Positions 13,838 through 16,661 of a stretch of 16,661 bases of DNA are shown piece after piece. The translations under genes and the position numbers were made by a program. How positions within the stretch are numbered: position 1 is the first letter of the stretch; the number at the start of each line of letters is the position of its first letter. The DNA is from Prevotella sp. (GTDB taxonomy: Bacteria; Bacteroidota; Bacteroidia; Bacteroidales; Bacteroidaceae). Where the stretch lies: contig JAJPYV010000112.1 in NCBI GenBank assembly GCA_021204735.1, positions 1 through 16,661 of the forward strand, written 5' to 3'. The notes under the pieces are model-generated. The model was not told where the DNA came from. It saw only the letters and a list, made by a program, of their open reading frames with translations, and ran no database searches.

Positions 13838-14404
13838 ATGATTAATTCACAGGAAATCAAAAAAGGGACATGCATCCGTTTGGATAATCAAATTTGGGTA
13901 TGCATAGATTTTCAGCACGTAAAGCCAGGTAAAGGCAACACAGTGATGCGTACGAAGCTGAAGAACGTGGTCGATGGCAGAGTATTGGACCGTACTTTTC
14001 TTGTGGGCTTCAAGCTAGAAGATGTTCGCATAGAGCGCAGGCCCTACCAGTACCTATATGAAGACCCTACAGGGCGAATCTTCATGAACCAGGAAACATA
14101 CGAGCAGATTCCGATTGCGAAAGACCTGATAATCGGTGGAGAATACATGAAGGAGAGTGACATAGTGGAAGTAGTCTCAGACACGACAGACGGAACAATT
14201 CTTTATGCAGAGATGCCAGTAAAGACATACTTGCGCGTAACCCACAGTGAGCCAGGCGTAAAAGGAGACACAGCGACGAATGCCACAAAGCCAGCGACAT
14301 TGGAGTCGGGTGTTACGATTCGTGTGCCGTTGTTTATCAATGAGGGTGACCTTATTCAAGTTGACACACGAGACGGCAGTTATTTGAGCCGTGTCAAGGA
14401 ATAA
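13838..14404 (+). CDS. efp: Elongation factor P
   Basis: Binds between the P and E sites and rescues ribosomes stalled on proline-rich stretches. The 188-residue, three-domain protein is full length. The domain I tip loop reads VKPGKGNTV with Lys32 at the position modified in many bacteria. The C-terminal OB-fold carries the EF-P signature KPATLESGVTIRVPLFINEGD. No modification enzymes (EpmA/EpmB or others) are encoded in the window, so the state of Lys32 is open. It diverges from rpmH and is followed by a hairpin that may end or attenuate transcription before the glycosyltransferase. Confidence 0.97.
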   Translation: MINSQEIKKGTCIRLDNQIWVCIDFQHVKPGKGNTVMRTKLKNVVDGRVLDRTFLVGFKLEDVRIERRPYQYLYEDPTGRIFMNQETYEQIPIAKDLIIGGEYMKESDIVEVVSDTTDGTILYAEMPVKTYLRVTHSEPGVKGDTATNATKPATLESGVTIRVPLFINEGDLIQVDTRDGSYLSRVKE

Positions 14405-14427
14405 TTCAATAATTAAGAAATGCAGTG

Positions 14428-14447
14428 AGGGAGCTGAGAGGCTCCCT
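14428..14447 (+). terminator. Possible efp terminator/attenuator
   Basis: AGGGAGC and GCTCCCT pair perfectly (14428-14434, 14441-14447) around a 6-base loop. The following TTAATTGTTTG is only moderately U-rich, so termination may be partial and allow read-through into the glycosyltransferase gene 30 bases on. Confidence 0.55.
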
Positions 14448-14477
14448 TAATTGTTTGACAACCATAGTTTAAGAGAA

Positions 14478-15515
14478 ATGAGATACACATTCATAGTCCC
14501 GGTTTACAATCGTCCCGACGAGGTAGACGAGTTGTTGAATAGTCTGACCACGCAGACCGTGAAGGACTTTGAAGTGATAATCGTGGAGGATGGGAGCAGC
14601 AAGACATGCAAGGACGTGTGTTCCCGATATTCAGGCACGCTTGATCTGCATTATTACATGAAGCCGAACAGCGGGCCAGGGCAGAGCAGGAATTACGGAG
14701 CAGAGCGGGCAAAAGGAGAGTTTCTTATTGTGTTGGATTCAGATGTTGTGCTGCCTGAAACATATCTTGCGGAAGTGGAGAACGAGTTGAGGCGAGAGGA
14801 TGCAGACGCATTCGGCGGGCCAGACAAAGCACATGAGTCGTTCAGCGATACACAAAAAGCCATCAGTTATTCGATGACAAGTTTTTTTACCACAGGCGGA
14901 ATACGGGGTGGCAAGAAGAAGCTCGACAAGTTTTATCCCCGTTCATATAATATGGGAATAAGGCGGACGGCATATATGCGACTTGGCGGATTTTCGAAAA
15001 TGCGATTTGGAGAAGATATTGATTTCAGCATTAGGATATTCAAGGCTGGGCTGCGTTGCAGACTGTTTCCAGAGGCATGGGTGTGGCATAAGCGGAGGAC
15101 AGACTTTAAAAAGTTTTTCCGTCAGGTGTACAACAGTGGGATTGCCAGGATAAATCTATATAAAAAGTACCCCGAATCACTGAAATTGGTGCATTTGTTG
15201 CCTATGGTGTTCACAGTGGGAGTGTGTGCGTTAATTCTCATATCAGCTGTTGGACGAGTGCTGATGCATTATGACGACGTGCATAAGTGGTATTGGCTCT
15301 GCGCTGCACCATGGTTGCCGATAATATTCTATGCGCTATTGATTTTCATCGGGTCGTTGGTATGTAATAAAAGTATTAAGGTTGCATTTCTGAGCATACC
15401 TGCCGCATTCATACAACTGTTCGGATACGGTTGCGGATTTTTGTCAGCGTGGTGGAAAAGGTGCGTGAGGTCGAAAAAGGAATTTTCAGCGTTCAATGAA
15501 ACGTTTTATAAATAA
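14478..15515 (+). CDS. Family 2 glycosyltransferase with C-terminal membrane segments
   Basis: A 345-residue GT-A inverting glycosyltransferase. The catalytic domain starts FIVPVYNRPDEVDELL (5-20), with VEDGSS at 36-41 (nucleotide binding), the metal-binding LDSDVV at 86-91 (DSD 87-89) and GEDIDFSIRIFKAG at 178-191, where Asp180 is the likely catalytic base. Residues about 243-263, 274-296 and 303-326 are hydrophobic and predicted to span the membrane. It probably adds a sugar to a lipid-linked carrier or envelope glycan on the cytoplasmic face; donor and acceptor are unknown. I chose the ATG at 14478 over the in-frame TTG at 14451, which lies right after the hairpin and adds no conserved sequence. 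radC follows after 26 bases. Confidence 0.88.
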   Translation: MRYTFIVPVYNRPDEVDELLNSLTTQTVKDFEVIIVEDGSSKTCKDVCSRYSGTLDLHYYMKPNSGPGQSRNYGAERAKGEFLIVLDSDVVLPETYLAEVENELRREDADAFGGPDKAHESFSDTQKAISYSMTSFFTTGGIRGGKKKLDKFYPRSYNMGIRRTAYMRLGGFSKMRFGEDIDFSIRIFKAGLRCRLFPEAWVWHKRRTDFKKFFRQVYNSGIARINLYKKYPESLKLVHLLPMVFTVGVCALILISAVGRVLMHYDDVHKWYWLCAAPWLPIIFYALLIFIGSLVCNKSIKVAFLSIPAAFIQLFGYGCGFLSAWWKRCVRSKKEFSAFNETFYK

Positions 15516-15541
15516 CACTGAAAACGGAGATTTTTCAAAAT

Positions 15542-16234
15542 ATGGAAAAGCTAAGAATAAAAGAGTGGGCGGAAGAAGACCGTCCGAGAGAGAAATTGAT
15601 GAAGAAGGGAGCTGAGACGTTGTCAAATGCGGAGCTGTTGGCAATCCTTATCGGGTCAGGGTCACAAAATGAGAGTGCCGTTGACTTGATGAAACGCATT
15701 CTTAATGACTGTGGCAACAGTCTGAATGTGTTAGGAAAAATGTCGATAAAGGATTTAACCGACAAAAAATATAAGGGTATGGGCCCGGCAAAAGCAATAA
15801 CGGTGATAGCTGCGTGCGAGTTGGGTAAGCGAAGACAAAGGGAAGATGTGCAGGAGCGCAAGAAATTAAATTCGGCAGATGCGATATATCAATATATGCG
15901 TCCCCAGATGATGGATTTGGATCACGAGGAGGCATGGGCAATTCTGATGAACCAGAATTTCAGGTATATAGATTATGAGAAATTGTCGAGTGGAGGATTG
16001 ACAGAGACTTCGGTAGATGTGCGTAAAGCACTTAAGGCAGCCCTGCTCAAGAATGCAACAATTTTAGCACTCTGTCATAATCATCCGAGTGGCAATCCAT
16101 TGCCCAGCAAGGACGATGATCGCCTTACTGAACGCATGAAAAAGGCATGCGAGACTATGCGAATACATTTTCTCGACCATATAATAATAACCGATGGGAG
16201 ATATTATAGTTACAGCGAAATGGGAAGGCTGTGA
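15542..16234 (+). CDS. radC: RadC family JAB-domain protein
   Basis: A 230-residue, full-length RadC. The N-terminal helix-hairpin-helix-like region (about 1-100, RIKEWAEEDRPREKLMKKGAETLSNAELLAILIGSG) precedes a JAB/MPN metalloprotease-like domain with HNHPSGNPLPSKDD, where His179, His181 and Asp192 are the expected zinc ligands. It is named for a presumed DNA-repair role, but the original E. coli phenotype proved to lie elsewhere and the biochemical function is unresolved. The start follows the glycosyltransferase stop by 26 bases, so co-transcription is likely. There is no sign of a mobile element around it; this is a chromosomal-type copy. Confidence 0.95.
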   Translation: MEKLRIKEWAEEDRPREKLMKKGAETLSNAELLAILIGSGSQNESAVDLMKRILNDCGNSLNVLGKMSIKDLTDKKYKGMGPAKAITVIAACELGKRRQREDVQERKKLNSADAIYQYMRPQMMDLDHEEAWAILMNQNFRYIDYEKLSSGGLTETSVDVRKALKAALLKNATILALCHNHPSGNPLPSKDDDRLTERMKKACETMRIHFLDHIIITDGRYYSYSEMGRL

Positions 16235-16326
16235 AATTTGCTAAGCATTGGTTACTTTATTGAGAGTTAAATCATAAAGATATAAAATTTGCAATTTAAT
16301 ATGAAATGAGTTAGGAAAATAATTTA

Positions 16327-16334
16327 TAAATTTG
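16327..16334 (+). promoter_or_regulatory. -7 box before the last gene
   Basis: TAAATTTG is an exact TAnnTTTG box 31 bases upstream of the ATG at 16366. No TTG lies 19-21 bases upstream (ATG at 16306-16308 is the nearest), so the promoter would be weak or need an activator. The rest of 16235-16365 is AT-rich with nothing else recognisable. Confidence 0.45.
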
Positions 16335-16365
16335 CATTTGAATAATAACACAAAATAATAAAGAC

Positions 16366-16661
16366 ATGAAAGAGAATTGCCAACATTTCAAACACATTGA
16401 GAAACCTACAATAGAATATAAGTATCCTGTCATGATGTATGGTTGGGATGGCGACAGATTATTATTGGTATTCGACCCTACTGCCTTTAAAGAAGGGTAT
16501 ATTTGTATTGCCATCGAGGATGGTTATCTTGATCTGGATGAGCTTACACCGCAGGAGTTTATAGAGAAAAACTGCAGTGGCTTGAAATATGTGTATAGTT
16601 ATATTAAAGAAGAGGAAGAATATTACGATTACGAAGATGAAGATGAAGATGAAGAAGATGA
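16366..16661 (+). CDS. Small acidic protein of unknown function, cut by window end
   Basis: An open frame with no stop before the window ends; 98 complete codons are visible. It begins MKENCQHFKHIEKPTIEYKY and continues through VMMYGWDGDRLLLVFDPTAF and LTPQEFIEKNCSG to a run of Glu, Asp and Tyr (KEEEEYYDYEDEDEDEE). There is no signal peptide and no membrane segment. I do not recognise the family. The acidic tail is encoded by GATGAA-type repeats, so its length may vary between strains. The start is supported by the -7 box 31 bases upstream and by the absence of competing frames. Its full length and C-terminus lie outside the window. Confidence 0.65.
   Translation, partial: MKENCQHFKHIEKPTIEYKYPVMMYGWDGDRLLLVFDPTAFKEGYICIAIEDGYLDLDELTPQEFIEKNCSGLKYVYSYIKEEEEYYDYEDEDEDEED

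Noticed and set aside
15542..16234. radC as a marker of a mobile island
   Set aside because: RadC-like proteins occur on mobile elements, but there is no integrase, transposase, attachment repeat or composition change, and the neighbours are ordinary chromosomal genes.

Overview
This window reads as chromosomal DNA of an anaerobic member of the Bacteroidales, most likely Prevotellaceae. That placement is an inference from the protein sequences, from a NigD-like lipoprotein, and from at least nine copies of the Bacteroidetes -7 promoter box TAnnTTTG. Six of those copies have a TTG -33 element 19-20 bases upstream. Shine-Dalgarno sequences are largely absent, as is usual in this phylum. The promoter boxes also correct several starts: the longest open frames of the ATPase, the asparaginase and the glycosyltransferase begin too far upstream.

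Layout. Bases 1-255 hold no gene, only a perfect FNR/CRP-type palindrome and the ATPase promoter. Bases 256-3899 (+ strand) carry an AAA_14/DUF4143 ATPase, a small lipoprotein of unknown family, truA (tRNA pseudouridine synthase) and a DMT/EamA transporter. Bases 3994-6852 (- strand) carry dapA, rubrerythrin and a cytoplasmic type I asparaginase, with individual promoters. uxaC (uronate isomerase, + strand, 7040-8443) diverges from the asparaginase gene through overlapping promoters and ends at a strong hairpin terminator.

Bases 8698-13367 (- strand) look like one five-gene operon: PASTA membrane protein, rluD-type pseudouridine synthase, ddl, PlsB-like acyltransferase and a NigD-like lipoprotein. 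Four of the five concern the cell envelope. rpmH (51 codons, 13473-13628, - strand) lies just upstream; its terminator is superimposed on the operon promoter. efp diverges from rpmH and is followed by a hairpin, a family 2 glycosyltransferase and radC. The last gene is cut by the window end and encodes a small, very acidic unknown protein.

The coding content is mostly ordinary housekeeping. I see no CRISPR array, phage, transposase, tRNA, rRNA or recognisable defence system, and no convincing wholly new system. The less explained signals are non-coding: arrays of a 7-base repeat next to stop codons at about eight intergenic sites, a hairpin burying a start codon, 13-base direct repeats 22 bases apart upstream of efp, and a repeated element with a hairpin at 8528-8687. 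No gene-free stretch exceeds about 260 bases.
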